From assembly GCF_963674565.1 (NCBI RefSeq), contig NZ_OY771430.1:3596001-3660000 (forward strand): DNA of 64,000 nucleotides, read 5' to 3'. Position 1 is the first letter of the stretch. The number at the start of each line of letters is the position of its first letter. This document shows, in pieces, positions 42,006-52,237 of the stretch. Under the pieces are notes generated by a model. That model saw only the letters and a program-made list of their open reading frames with translations, ran no database searches and was not told where the DNA came from. The position numbers and the translations under genes are program-made. Source of the DNA: an uncultured Carboxylicivirga sp. Lineage in GTDB: Bacteria; Bacteroidota; Bacteroidia; Bacteroidales; Marinilabiliaceae.

Positions 42006-43229
42006 TTAAAAGACTTCTTCCATAATTATTCGGGTAGCACCGCACATTTTATTAACATATTGACCTGCTTTCATTGATGCCTCTTTTAAATATCCTTCAT
42101 CGGTCCATAATTTCTCTATCTGACTAACGAACTGATCCGCCTTATTAAATGAAAAACCACCACCTACTTCAATTAGATCACGAGCCTCTTTAAATCTTTT
42201 ATAATTAGGCCCAAAAAACACAGGCATACTATAAGTCGCAGCCTCAAGAGTATTATGAATACCAACACCAAAACCACCGCCAATATAGGCTACTTGCCCA
42301 TATTTATATACACTCGACAACATTCCCATTGTATCAACAATCATAACACTACACTCAGTAATATTTTCTGTAGGTTTTGTGTATCGAAAATAAGGAGCCT
42401 TTAATTTACCCTCGATTTGTTTTATATGATTTTCATGAATTTCATGAGGTGCAATTACCAATTTAACATCCTTACCACTTCCGTGAAGATATTCAAAGAG
42501 GATATCCTCATCCGGAGCCCAGGTGCTACCTGCAACGATCACCTTGTTACTCTGACCAACAAACTGATCTACTAATTCAATTTCGGATGATGCTTTAGCT
42601 ATATCCCTAACTCTGTCGAAGCGAGTATCTCCTGCAACAGAAAAGTTTTTTACTCCAATACCTTCCAAAAGCTTGCCCGAAACTTCATCCTGCACATAAA
42701 ATTTCGTAAAACAATCCAACATCCTTCTGAACCATCCACCATACCATTTGAAGAAAGATTGCTGCTCCCTAAAGATCATCGAAACTCCGTAAACAGGAAT
42801 ATTTCGTTTTTTAAGTGCATTTAAATAATGATACCAGAATTCATATTTTACAAAGAATGCCTTCTCAGGCTTAATTGCCTCTATTAGTCTCTTTGCATTT
42901 AACTTTGTATCTGCCGGCAGGTAAATAACATAATCAGCCAGATTGTAATTTTTACGTACTTCGTAACCCGATGGAGAAAAGAATGTTAATACAACATTAT
43001 AAAGCGGATGTTCTTTTTTAACAGCTTCAATAATTGGCCTACCTTGTTCAAATTCACCTAAACTGGCAGCATGTATCCAAATCACAGGTCCATCAATTGA
43101 AAGTAACCTTAAAGTCTTAAGTGCTTCCTTCCTCCCCTTTCTTAAAAGGCTTGCTTTTGCATTGAAAGGAGAAACCAGGTTTATGAGTAACGAATAAAGG
43201 GCTATTCCGAAATTATAAATTAGTGTCAT
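42006..43229 (-). CDS. waaA: 3-deoxy-D-manno-octulosonic acid (Kdo) transferase
   Basis: Adds Kdo to lipid A precursor at the inner membrane. GPVIWIHAASLGEFEQGRPI (catalytic Glu), then YLPADT, and AGSTWAPDEDI...IAPHEI, YIGGGFG and FGPNYKRFKEARDL are the family motifs. ATG 43229 is chosen. The in-frame TTG at 43253 lies in the promoter box. A membrane anchor lies at the N-terminus. Confidence 0.92.
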   Translation of the reverse strand: MTLIYNFGIALYSLLINLVSPFNAKASLLRKGRKEALKTLRLLSIDGPVIWIHAASLGEFEQGRPIIEAVKKEHPLYNVVLTFFSPSGYEVRKNYNLADYVIYLPADTKLNAKRLIEAIKPEKAFFVKYEFWYHYLNALKKRNIPVYGVSMIFREQQSFFKWYGGWFRRMLDCFTKFYVQDEVSGKLLEGIGVKNFSVAGDTRFDRVRDIAKASSEIELVDQFVGQSNKVIVAGSTWAPDEDILFEYLHGSGKDVKLVIAPHEIHENHIKQIEGKLKAPYFRYTKPTENITECSVMIVDTMGMLSSVYKYGQVAYIGGGFGVGIHNTLEAATYSMPVFFGPNYKRFKEARDLIEVGGGFSFNKADQFVSQIEKLWTDEGYLKEASMKAGQYVNKMCGATRIIMEEVF

Positions 43230-43250
43230 TGGGCGCTGTTTAATGATTTG

Positions 43251-43258
43251 CAAAGATA
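43251..43258 (-). promoter_or_regulatory. Promoter -7 box for waaA
   Basis: On the minus strand TATCTTTG, followed by CA, ~22 bp before the ATG. Confidence 0.65.
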
Positions 43259-43358
43259 CAAGTAGGTTTTAAAAAAGTATCAAGTCATTAGACATAAGTA
43301 TCAAGATTTGTTAGAGTATGTGATAATATTAACATCAATAACAACATAGCATAAAAAA

Positions 43359-43386
43359 AAGCCTGCTGCATTTAGCAACAGGCTTC
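43359..43386 (-). terminator. Terminator after pgk
   Basis: On the minus strand AAGCCTG and TGC pair with GCA and CAGGCTT across one mismatch (C/A) with an ATTTA-type loop, then eight T. Confidence 0.8.
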
Positions 43387-43413
43387 AGACCAACAAAGTG
43401 TTGGTTATTTCAA

Positions 43414-44589
43414 TTATCCACGGATAGCTACAACACCTGGTAACTCTTTTCCTTCAAGGAATTCAAGAGATGCACCACCTCCTGTTGAGATATGGCTCAT
43501 TTTATCAGCCAATCCACTTTGGTTTACAGCAGCAACAGAGTCACCACCACCAATAATAGAAACAGCTGAAGAGTCAGCAACAGCCTGACATACTCCGAAA
43601 GTACCTTTTGAGAAGTTAGGCATCTCGAAACATCCCATAGGACCATTCCAAACAACAGTCTTAGCTCCTGCGATCTCAGCTGAATAAGCTTTTACTGTTT
43701 CAGGACCCACGTCTAATGCCATACGACCTTCAGGAATTTCAACTCCTACAACCTGGATATCAGCTTCGTTGTCAAATTTATCTGCAGCAAGGTTATCAAC
43801 CGGCAACATGAAGTTTACACCATTAGCTTTAGCGTCAACCAAGATTTGCTTTGCAGTATCAATCAAATCTTCTTCAACAAGAGAATTACCAATTCCATGT
43901 CCTTGAGCTTTCAGGAAAGTATAAGCCATACCACCACCAATTAGAATAGTATCTACTTTAGTGATCAAGCTTTTTAAAACTTCCAATTTACCTGAAACTT
44001 TTGCTCCACCTACGATAGCAACAAATGGCTTTTCAGCGTTTTCAACGGTATCACCCAAAAACTTGATTTCCTTATCCAAAAGGTAACCTGCCATCTTCTC
44101 ATCCATAAATTTAGCGATGATTGTTGTAGAAGCATGAGCACGGTGAGCAGTACCGAATGCATCGTTTACATAAACATCAGCTAATTCTGCCAATTGCTTA
44201 GCAAAACCTTCATCACCTTTTTCCTCTTCTTTGTGATAACGCAAGTTCTCCAACAACATTACTTCACCAGCCTTAAGGTCAGAAGCCATAGCTTTTACCT
44301 CATCACCAATACAATCCGGAGCAAATTTAACATCAACTCCCAAGGTAGCTGACAAATGTGCAACGATGTGATTTAATGAATATTTTGGATTAGCCTCTCC
44401 TTTTGGACGTCCCAGGTGAGACATTAAAATAACTGCTCCACCGTCAGCCAATACCTTCTTAATAGTTGGTACAGCAGCAACGATACGAGTGTCATCTGTA
44501 ATTTCAAATTTATCATTCAAAGGCACATTGAAATCCACACGGATTATTGCCTTCTTTCCTGCGAAATTAAAACTGTCTATTGCAGCCAT
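43414..44589 (-). CDS. pgk: Phosphoglycerate kinase
   Basis: Transfers phosphate from 1,3-bisphosphoglycerate to ADP in glycolysis. [39 protein letters not shown] and GGGDSVAA motifs are in order. Length 391. The start at 44589 fits the family. The -7 box TATCTTTG lies 36 bp upstream. Confidence 0.97.
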   Translation of the reverse strand: MAAIDSFNFAGKKAIIRVDFNVPLNDKFEITDDTRIVAAVPTIKKVLADGGAVILMSHLGRPKGEANPKYSLNHIVAHLSATLGVDVKFAPDCIGDEVKAMASDLKAGEVMLLENLRYHKEEEKGDEGFAKQLAELADVYVNDAFGTAHRAHASTTIIAKFMDEKMAGYLLDKEIKFLGDTVENAEKPFVAIVGGAKVSGKLEVLKSLITKVDTILIGGGMAYTFLKAQGHGIGNSLVEEDLIDTAKQILVDAKANGVNFMLPVDNLAADKFDNEADIQVVGVEIPEGRMALDVGPETVKAYSAEIAGAKTVVWNGPMGCFEMPNFSKGTFGVCQAVADSSAVSIIGGGDSVAAVNQSGLADKMSHISTGGGASLEFLEGKELPGVVAIRG

Positions 44590-44624
44590 TTGATAAGCGA
44601 TTTAATAATTCAACAATTGAGGTG

Positions 44625-44632
44625 CAAAGATA
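44625..44632 (-). promoter_or_regulatory. Promoter -7 box for pgk
   Basis: On the minus strand TATCTTTG, preceded by TTTTG. It is the standard TAnnTTTG element. Confidence 0.7.
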
Positions 44633-44740
44633 CAAAATTATTGACGAAGCGAAAGTGATTGCCAAGTATAAATGTCATTTTCAAAGGAATATTAAAACTA
44701 AGTTTACATTCCAAAAAATAGGATTCTATTATTCTCCGGT

Positions 44741-45595
44741 TTATTTCTGATTGTTATCTTTTTCTTCCTCCAGCCAATATTGCTGTGGATCAATCATTGC
44801 TCCTGTTACCATAAACCAACCATTCAATAATTCTGGTCGGTTATATAACATCGGAGCTTTGGTATTCCAATCCAATAACTGACCTCCAGCTGCTTCCACA
44901 ATTGCATGACCGGCACAGGTATCCCATTCCATTGTTGGCCCAAGGCGCGGATATAATTGAGCTTTCCCTTCAGCAACCAGACACATTTTTAAAGAACTAC
45001 CAATCGACATACTCTTAATAGATACATGAGTTGCATCCAGTTTATCCATGTATTCCTTTGTTTCTGCACTAAAGTGACTAACACTTCTAACCACAGCAAA
45101 CTCTTCTGTTTTTATATCCGGGATTTTAACAGGATTTAAATCAGTAACCACTTCCATCGGATCCTTTTTTAACCACTTTTTAGGCAATACCGAACGATAA
45201 GCCCCATCCTGATCACCCCAATAAACAAGATTTAAAGCAGGAGCAACAATCACACCCATGATTGGCTTTTGATCCAGAACCAAAGCAACATTTACAGTAA
45301 ACTCATCATTACGCTTTACAAACTCCTTTGTACCGTCCAAAGGATCTACCACCCATAATTGCTTCCAATGCTTTCTTTCTTCATAGGTAAGATCTTTTCC
45401 CTCCTCACTAAGAACCGGTATATCTGAAGTTGATAAAATCGCATCGATTGCATAATGACTATTAATATCAGCCTCTGTTAAAGGTGACTTGTCACTTTTT
45501 AACATTACCTGAAAATCTTCTTTATCGTATATTTTCATTATGGCTTGTCCTCCGGCAACAGAAGCTCTTAACGCCATCATTGTTAACTTATGCAT
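44741..45595 (-). CDS. cysQ: 3'(2'),5'-bisphosphate nucleotidase (CysQ-like)
   Basis: Hydrolyses PAP in sulfate metabolism, a lithium-sensitive FIG-fold phosphatase. Motifs: EEGKDL (metal-binding Glu), WVVDPLDGTKEF (DPLDGT), and WDTCAGHAIVEAAGG. Length 284. It starts ahead of a small gene of unknown role 11 bp upstream. Confidence 0.85.
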   Translation of the reverse strand: MHKLTMMALRASVAGGQAIMKIYDKEDFQVMLKSDKSPLTEADINSHYAIDAILSTSDIPVLSEEGKDLTYEERKHWKQLWVVDPLDGTKEFVKRNDEFTVNVALVLDQKPIMGVIVAPALNLVYWGDQDGAYRSVLPKKWLKKDPMEVVTDLNPVKIPDIKTEEFAVVRSVSHFSAETKEYMDKLDATHVSIKSMSIGSSLKMCLVAEGKAQLYPRLGPTMEWDTCAGHAIVEAAGGQLLDWNTKAPMLYNRPELLNGWFMVTGAMIDPQQYWLEEEKDNNQK

Positions 45596-45606
45596 AATTC
45601 ATTTTT

Positions 45607-46149
45607 TTATTCAACCAATACTTTCATCGTGACATTTGATGTCAGCTTAAAATCTTTCATATCCACACCTTGAAGTAAGATAAGGCCAGGTTCTGCTTCC
45701 ACCTTAATAGCTCCACACAAATGATCAAGTTGATAATGTTCTGCGATTATTAAAGTTTGATCTAAAATAGAAGAGGCTAAATCTATACCATGGGTAATAT
45801 TTTCTTTAATTACCTGCCAAGGTATTTTAGTATCATCGATCTTAATATTATTTTTTACAAAGTAACGAACCGAAGAGGGAAGCTTAATCTCTTTATCAAT
45901 AATAAAACGCCTGACACCGTTAACAATCGACCTGTTGATTAACGAATTTTCTACAGACTCACCCCCTAATATCATAATAAGTGAAGGTATAATGATACCC
46001 GGAAAATATTCGAGATTAGGCTCTTCAACAAACGAATCACCCATTTCTCTGAAACCAATTATCTTACCAAAATCATCTAATTCTATTATTGGCCTTTTTG
46101 CCCATCTACCATCCGGTGTTAAACAATAATGTGAAGTTATTTTCCTCAT
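45607..46149 (-). CDS. Shrunken amidohydrolase-like protein, 180 aa
   Basis: The N-terminus (HYCLTPDGRWAKRPIIELDDFGKIIGF, LEYFPGIIIPSLIM) and the C-terminus (EPGLILLQGVDMKDFKLT) look like the two ends of an amidohydrolase composite domain (..G.IVPGFVNaHcHlE.. and ..PGLlLL.nvD..). The metal-binding HxH and the TIM barrel are absent, replaced by ~100 residues. It may be a remnant or a binding-only paralogue. Its start overlaps the DUF4296 gene stop by 4 bp. Confidence 0.5.
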   Translation of the reverse strand: MRKITSHYCLTPDGRWAKRPIIELDDFGKIIGFREMGDSFVEEPNLEYFPGIIIPSLIMILGGESVENSLINRSIVNGVRRFIIDKEIKLPSSVRYFVKNNIKIDDTKIPWQVIKENITHGIDLASSILDQTLIIAEHYQLDHLCGAIKVEAEPGLILLQGVDMKDFKLTSNVTMKVLVE

Positions 46150-46949
46150 TTCTGGTTTAATTCTCTGGCTCCTAATTTTGGCAATAACACCATCTTCACA
46201 TCATCAATTTCAACATTAGAAACTTTTGTTGTATCATGATCAAACAACAAGCCTTCGACAGTAACCAATACCTTACCTTCTGGAATGAGTTGCGAGACAT
46301 TCCCAATTTGTTTTTTAAACGACTTTTTTATCAGGTATTGGACTGTGTCTGTAGTACTATCTGAATAACATAGCCACATTCTTAAATAGGCACTATCCAG
46401 TTCATTGCCTTTAATAAAAGTATATCCGGCATTTAACCGAAGGATACCTGAAGCGATTGAATCAACCTTAACAGTAAATGGAAACGAGACATTCGTTGAA
46501 TCATTTTCAGCAATTGGCAAAGTATAATTGCGGGTAGTTTCCCACAAATCTTTTATATTGGGTATCTCATCGATAGCATCTTTCTTTTCCTGATTTTGCT
46601 CTGACATATCTTTTTTCAGTAAAGCATCCTTCTTACTTAAAATAGTAATTACATCGTCATATACTTCTGAAAAAAGATCTGGATGTGAAGAATACCAACT
46701 AATTGCAGAATCAAACTCAAGTTTTGTCAAACCATATTCATCCAAAACACCTTTGTAATAACCAATATTCTTGTCATCATCTTTGTTTATCCGTCTTCCG
46801 CTTTGTGACATTGTTGCTTCAACTATATACACATCAGCTAAAAGCTCAGACATCTCTTTACTATCAGGAATAAATTTTGGTCTCTTGGGTGACGGAGTGC
46901 ACGCCAAAATAGTTGTAAGAAAAATTAATACGAAAGTTATTTTGTTCAT
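46146..46949 (-). CDS. DUF4296 lipoprotein, 267 aa
   Basis: Signal peptide with lipobox LTTILAC, then PSPKRPKFIPDSKEMSELLADVYIVEA, the DUF4296 signature found in Bacteroidota. It is an outer-membrane lipoprotein of unknown function. The C-terminal ~110 residues are beta-rich. It forms a pair with 45607..46149 (4 bp overlap). Confidence 0.8.
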   Translation of the reverse strand: MNKITFVLIFLTTILACTPSPKRPKFIPDSKEMSELLADVYIVEATMSQSGRRINKDDDKNIGYYKGVLDEYGLTKLEFDSAISWYSSHPDLFSEVYDDVITILSKKDALLKKDMSEQNQEKKDAIDEIPNIKDLWETTRNYTLPIAENDSTNVSFPFTVKVDSIASGILRLNAGYTFIKGNELDSAYLRMWLCYSDSTTDTVQYLIKKSFKKQIGNVSQLIPEGKVLVTVEGLLFDHDTTKVSNVEIDDVKMVLLPKLGARELNQK

Positions 46950-47053
46950 TTAATTAGTTCTAATGAAGATGACATGATATAAACAAGCGATGCTTAAGAC
47001 AAAAATACATTCAACATTAGACAAAGTAATGAAATCTGAATTAATTTGCGTAA

Positions 47054-48451
47054 TTATTTTCCATCTGCCCTTAGCATTGTTCTGATTGTCTTGAGAATAA
47101 TAACAAAATCTAGTTTGAGTGACCAGTTATCGATATATTCCAAATCCATTCTCATCCAATCATCAAATGAAATATCATTCCTTGATTGTGAGACTTGCCA
47201 AATACAGGTAATTCCTGGCTTCATCGATAACCTTCTTAACTGCCAACGCTCATACTCTTTTACCTCTTCAGGTACTGGCGGCCTTGGACCAACAACTGAC
47301 ATATCCCCTAACAAAACATTAAAAAATTGAGGCAACTCATCCAAACTTGTCTGGCGGAGAAAATGACCAATACGAGTAATTCGTGGATCTTTGGTCATTT
47401 TAAAGGTTGGACCATCCATTTCATTATGAACCATCAGATCTTTTTTTAGATCCTCAGCATTGGTCACCATGGTACGAAACTTATACACCCAAAATTTCCT
47501 ACCTCTGATTCCAACTCTTTTCTGTTTAAAGAAAATAGGTCCCTTTGACGTCATTTTAATAATAACAGCTATTACTATATAAACCGGAGAAAATATGGTT
47601 ATAACCAAAAATGACACAATAAAATCAAATATTCCCTTAAACTTAAGAGAAAGGTAGTCCATTGGAGTATTTGATATCGTTAATACTGGAGTTGTATCAA
47701 AATAGTGAATATGAGTTTTATTGGATAACATATTGAAAAATGGAGATGACATGCGAAAAATAACACCAATCTCATGACAACTGGTCATCAATGGAAATAT
47801 CTCTTCCATCTTCGCCTTTTCATTGCAATAGATTACTTCGTCAATCGTTTTTGTCTCCAAAATCTCATCAACATTTGTCTCCAAAGGCAAATACGGTGCC
47901 GCATCCGGATTCCTTTTTTTAAGTTCTTCAGTACCTAATATTCCTGTGATTCGATATCCCCATTCAGGATTCTTCTTTATTTGATTGATAAATTTATTTG
48001 CAGACTCATCCCCAACAATAAGAATATTTCTATAATTCAAACCTCTCCGTCGTGCACTTTTCATGTATTGATAAATCAATAGTTTTTCTGCAAACATAAG
48101 GATGGATACAATCGCTCCAAAGTACAATATTGGTACTAATCCAATATAAAACAACTCAAAAACAAAAACCGACAAGGCTAATATGCCAGTACCTAATACC
48201 GACATTACAATAACATTAAACAGCAAGACAGAATATGGCCGAGATCGATATAATTCATTTAATCTCAATGCTTTTGAAAGAACAAGCCAAATGCCTAATA
48301 TTAGTAAATGAAGAATAATAGAATCCTTATTTCTGATAAAAGTTAGTTGCTCAAAATGGAGCAACAATGCTAATTCAAATGATATCCAAGCAATTAAAAC
48401 ATCAAACGCCGCTAAAGCGTTATAAACTACCTTTTCTTTCTCTCGAAGCAT
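47054..48451 (-). CDS. Initiating polyprenyl-phosphate sugar-phosphate transferase, 465 aa
   Basis: Four N-terminal membrane helices (~15-125), a Rossmann-like CoA-binding domain (YRNILIVGDES, GYRITGILG) and a further membrane-anchored catalytic domain of the WbaP/WcaJ type (FFKQKRVGIRGRKFWVYKFRTM, TSLDELPQFFNVLLGDMSVVGPRPP, WQVSQSRNDISFD). It transfers a sugar phosphate from a nucleotide sugar to undecaprenyl phosphate, starting the polysaccharide repeat unit. The substrate sugar cannot be read from sequence. Confidence 0.9.
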   Translation of the reverse strand: MLREKEKVVYNALAAFDVLIAWISFELALLLHFEQLTFIRNKDSIILHLLILGIWLVLSKALRLNELYRSRPYSVLLFNVIVMSVLGTGILALSVFVFELFYIGLVPILYFGAIVSILMFAEKLLIYQYMKSARRRGLNYRNILIVGDESANKFINQIKKNPEWGYRITGILGTEELKKRNPDAAPYLPLETNVDEILETKTIDEVIYCNEKAKMEEIFPLMTSCHEIGVIFRMSSPFFNMLSNKTHIHYFDTTPVLTISNTPMDYLSLKFKGIFDFIVSFLVITIFSPVYIVIAVIIKMTSKGPIFFKQKRVGIRGRKFWVYKFRTMVTNAEDLKKDLMVHNEMDGPTFKMTKDPRITRIGHFLRQTSLDELPQFFNVLLGDMSVVGPRPPVPEEVKEYERWQLRRLSMKPGITCIWQVSQSRNDISFDDWMRMDLEYIDNWSLKLDFVIILKTIRTMLRADGK

Positions 48452-48558
48452 TTAGCAGATTTTTAGGATGGTCAAATTTATTAATTCACTTGTTGATCTC
48501 AAAACTTTTTAATTTATGTCAAACTTAAATAACAATAATAAATTCACATAAACGCCTG

Positions 48559-50176
48559 TTAAAATGGCGTATAATTAATTCCTAGTCTACCTCCGAATGA
48601 ATGGTAAAGTTGACCAAAATCATATGCCAATGTCCCATTTAATTGAATTTTCTTCAGATTGGGAATCCTCCAATTTAGCTCCATCATTGTATAAACCTGA
48701 CTCTTGCCTCCATCATAAAAATAATTATCTATTCTGGTCCAACTATATCTTTTTAAGAATTCTTCGGCATAGCTACCATAATTCATTGTATATGTCGACT
48801 TAAGTCTATAATTAATATCGGTAGTCACTTGCCCTTCTATACCAAGATGAAACCCGTTAACCCTGTTATTAATAAATCGTGAATGATTATTAAGAGTTCC
48901 ACTATTATATTCTTTGTACCATCTCAGTTGTGTGATAGAGTGGTGTTCCCATTGAAGAACCATGATAAGTCCATCCATTATAATAACTACCATTATTCAT
49001 ATAGTCATCTCTTCCTCCAAACTTATTCCCTTCATTGGTTTTATTCTCAATTATACGAAGTGCTTCAGTCCATGTCCACCCGGTTCTTTCTTCTCCAAAA
49101 ACCTGAAACATGAAATCATCCAGGTTATCCTCCACGTCAGCCCTCCAAATTATTGAGCCAGCTTTATGTTCATTGTAATCAACAGGGTATAACTGATCAG
49201 GAATACCATATCCAGATTGAACAGCTGTTTTTATTAGCTCTAATGAAACTCCTTTTAACCAATTAATTTCCTTTGGATGAATCAACAATCCAATGATATG
49301 ATCTTTATTCTTCCCAAACCAAAAATTTAATCCGGACCCATCAGCAAAGGGTTTTTGAAAATAAAACTGTAAATCAAACTTCTCTTTCTCTAAATAAAAT
49401 CCAAAATCCCACATTCCCATATGAGCTCCTGCCGCATTGGTCTCTTCCCCTCCACCAAGTTTAGAGGATCCTCTGGCAAAAAAAGTTGGCCAGAAGTCTA
49501 CCGGTATTTTAGTACCATCAGGACGAGTTCCTCCAAATAATGCTGAATGAACAATTCCTAAATATGGCTTTATATTTTTAATAGCAAAACGCCCGTATGC
49601 CCACTTTTCATGTACTAATAAATTATTCGCACTATTAATCTTATCTCCTCTTTTATCGTTTAATATTCCTTGAGAAATTCCTCCTCGAACTTCAAACCAG
49701 TCAGGTAAAAAACTTAACTGTTTATAATCATCAAATCCCAGTGTGATCTTTGGAAGTGGTCTGGCATTTTCACTCATTAAAAATGAACCACTGGTCAATC
49801 TATCATTATAGGAAACCCACGAATTAGCTTCTTTTCCTATTGTATAGTCAAATAACCAGACTTGCCCTTTAAAAAAAACTTCATGTAAAATCGATTGATT
49901 TAAATCGGTATTTACAACTATACCAGAACCAACCTTTAAACTAAATGATTTTTTATCCAATAAACGACAATCGCCTTTCAGATAAAACATTCCATATGAT
50001 TCAATCTCACTACTATATATGCCCCATTCATTTGCATAAAGCCACGTTGGCACAATCCCCTCATTTGCAATTGACACAGAACTTTCAATTTTTAAATCAA
50101 ATTTTTCCTGAGCGTTTAACAAACAAAAAGAAAAAAACAATAGAAAGACTAATGCTACTTTTCGGACCTGAATCAT
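48559..50176 (-). pseudogene. Wzi-like capsule assembly protein, frameshifted
   Basis: The frame 50176..48905 (423 codons, signal peptide LLFFSFCLLNAQE) encodes most of a Wzi-like beta-barrel. The remainder lies in another frame down to 48559 (FHLGIEGQVTTDINYRLKSTYT, then KSQVYTMMELNWR). Aligned to the intact paralogue at 54969..56585 (GVEGDICNGISYLLKSTYS, then RQVYSNIELNYS), the switch falls at about 48925-48937, in a short CA run (TATCACACAACTG on the minus strand), consistent with loss of CA or gain of one base. It may be phase-variable, decayed or a sequencing error. Confidence 0.75.
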
Positions 50177-50285
50177 TAAGGTTTATTTAATTAAGCTTCC
50201 AAAAATAACAATAATTGTACCGAATGAACAAGGATAATAGACATGCTTAATTTTTATTATTTTCGCAGCCAAACATCTGTATCGA

Positions 50286-51419
50286 TTGAAAAATCTTATA
50301 ACTACACTTATAACAATGTTCATGTTTGTTGCATTATCAGAAGCACAGCCTTCAAATAGAGCAACAAAAAAAACAGATATCCATCAATATCTAACCATCA
50401 GATTACATGGCGGATTGGTGATACCACATCATCCTTCAATGATGTATTTTATTGAAGATTATTCGAAAGGATTTGAGATAAACTTTGGCCGAACTGTTTT
50501 TTCAGAAGATTCATGGCAAAGTACATTTAATTATCCTGAAATAGGTCTTGGACTGTATTATGGAACATTTGGTAATAAAGATATATACGGAGCTGGCATT
50601 GCCTTTTTCCCATATATTAATTACAATATTTACCGATCAAATCGAATAACTCTGCAAAATAGAGTATCCATGGGATTGGGGTATGTGAATCACCCGTTTG
50701 ATATAGATGATAATCCTTACAACTCTATTTTTAGTTCACATCTAAATATTTATATTGGTCTAGGGTTTCTTTTCGACTATCGCATTAACAAAAATTTTTC
50801 TTTGTCAGCTAGTGGAGCCCTAACGCATCTTTCAAATGGCGCCACAAAAAAACCAAACCATGGAATAAATACCGTATCAACAAGTATTGGCACTAAATAT
50901 CATTTCAATTCTGAATACACTCCTTCAGTAAGAAAATCGAAACCCGAAATAAGTCATAAACGAGAGGTTTTAATTGGAGGCAATTTCGGTCGCAGCCAAA
51001 GTAATAGATACAACAACCAAAAATACTGGAATACCAGTATCAATATACAACATCTATGGTATCTGAATAAAAAGAGGGCCTTGGGACTCGGATTTGATCA
51101 GTTTTATACTGAGAGTATTCCTTTTGCATGGATGGAATTCGCAAATGGTGAATTACCTGAGAACCTAAACTCTTCCTATTACTGGATTAATGGTCTTTAT
51201 GCTTCATACAATGTATTTTTAGGCAAAACAACTTTATATGTGAATATTGGAAAGTACCTTCATACCAAAATGAAGCCACCGGAAACTATTTATCCACGCA
51301 TTGGAATTCGACATTATGTAGGCAACCATTTAATTGCAAACTTTAGTGTGAAGGCAAGTTTTTTCAGAGCTGAATTCCTTGAATTTGGCTTAGGTTACCG
51401 ATTTAAATACAAAAAATGA
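50286..51419 (+). CDS. PagL-like lipid A 3-O-deacylase (acyloxyacyl hydrolase family), 377 aa
   Basis: Signal peptide (TTLITMFMFVALSEAQ) and a beta-barrel pattern. The catalytic segment SASGALTHLSNGATKKPNHGIN carries the His-Ser pair of the PagL family. It would remove an acyl chain from lipid A in the outer membrane. The C-terminal ~170 residues form a second barrel-like part, longer than PagL itself. The start is TTG, with no in-frame ATG before it. ATG 50316 is an alternative, but it would cut the signal peptide. Confidence 0.75.
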   Translation: MKNLITTLITMFMFVALSEAQPSNRATKKTDIHQYLTIRLHGGLVIPHHPSMMYFIEDYSKGFEINFGRTVFSEDSWQSTFNYPEIGLGLYYGTFGNKDIYGAGIAFFPYINYNIYRSNRITLQNRVSMGLGYVNHPFDIDDNPYNSIFSSHLNIYIGLGFLFDYRINKNFSLSASGALTHLSNGATKKPNHGINTVSTSIGTKYHFNSEYTPSVRKSKPEISHKREVLIGGNFGRSQSNRYNNQKYWNTSINIQHLWYLNKKRALGLGFDQFYTESIPFAWMEFANGELPENLNSSYYWINGLYASYNVFLGKTTLYVNIGKYLHTKMKPPETIYPRIGIRHYVGNHLIANFSVKASFFRAEFLEFGLGYRFKYKK

Positions 51420-52159
51420 AGAAATTTAGTTTCATACTGTTTGCCTTTTTTATTTGCACTTCGTGTGAATATATCAACTTTCTGAATAAAGAAGGTTCTA
51501 TGGTAGAATATAATTATAACGTTGGAAAAATTAAATACCTTATTGCGGATGCTTCATATCGGATTATACTAACTAACTCATCATCTCAAACTATTAACAT
51601 TAGTGGATATGATTATCTCACTGACGGTATAATTTTTGAGGAGAATGGGGATACTTTAAGAATTGATAACGACCATTATTTTATACAAAAAAGTAAGCTC
51701 CCCGAAATTACAATAGGTGGTTCTAGTCTTAATAATATTACCCTTAATGCTGTCTGTCAAATAAATTGCATTGAGAATATTGAAACAAACCAATTAAGAT
51801 TAACAATGAATGGTGGTTCTCAGTATACAGAATCAGACCTTGATTTAACATGTCAAAATCTTTCTCTTGCTGTTTATGGGTTAAATAATGTAGGAACCCA
51901 TATCATAAAGGGAACAGTTGAAAATGTCAGTTATATTCTTGAAGGCAGTGTCAATCTTGATGCTCTCGATTTGATTTCACAAAAAACTAATGTAATCCAT
52001 AAATCAATTGGCTATTGTAAAGTAAACGTCATTAACGAACTGAATGTAAACACCTATTCTACAGGTAACACCTATTATATTGGTAATCCAGCAATACAGC
52101 ACCAACACATTGAATTACCCTATTTTACTTCTACAGGAGAGGTTATAAAGATTCATTAA
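51416..52159 (+). CDS. Lipoprotein of the GIN/DUF2807 type, 247 aa
   Basis: Lipobox FICTSC, then the beta-helix-like repeat pattern of DUF2807 (ISGYDYLTDGIIFEENGDTLRI, ITLNAVCQINCIEN, LRLTMNGGSQYTE). It is a surface-exposed lipoprotein of unknown role. It overlaps the deacylase stop by 4 bp, so the two are likely co-translated. Confidence 0.75.
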   Translation: MKKFSFILFAFFICTSCEYINFLNKEGSMVEYNYNVGKIKYLIADASYRIILTNSSSQTINISGYDYLTDGIIFEENGDTLRIDNDHYFIQKSKLPEITIGGSSLNNITLNAVCQINCIENIETNQLRLTMNGGSQYTESDLDLTCQNLSLAVYGLNNVGTHIIKGTVENVSYILEGSVNLDALDLISQKTNVIHKSIGYCKVNVINELNVNTYSTGNTYYIGNPAIQHQHIELPYFTSTGEVIKIH

Positions 52160-52178
52160 TGTAATAGAAATAAATTAG

Positions 52179-52206
52179 AAATGGCTCACCAAAAGGCAAG
52201 CCATTT
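52179..52206. terminator. Terminator between the lipoprotein gene and manC
   Basis: AAATGGCT (52179-52186) pairs with AGCCATTT (52199-52206). Serves both convergent genes. Confidence 0.75.
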
Positions 52207-52237
52207 ACTTCATATCAATTTTTGACGATAATTCACA

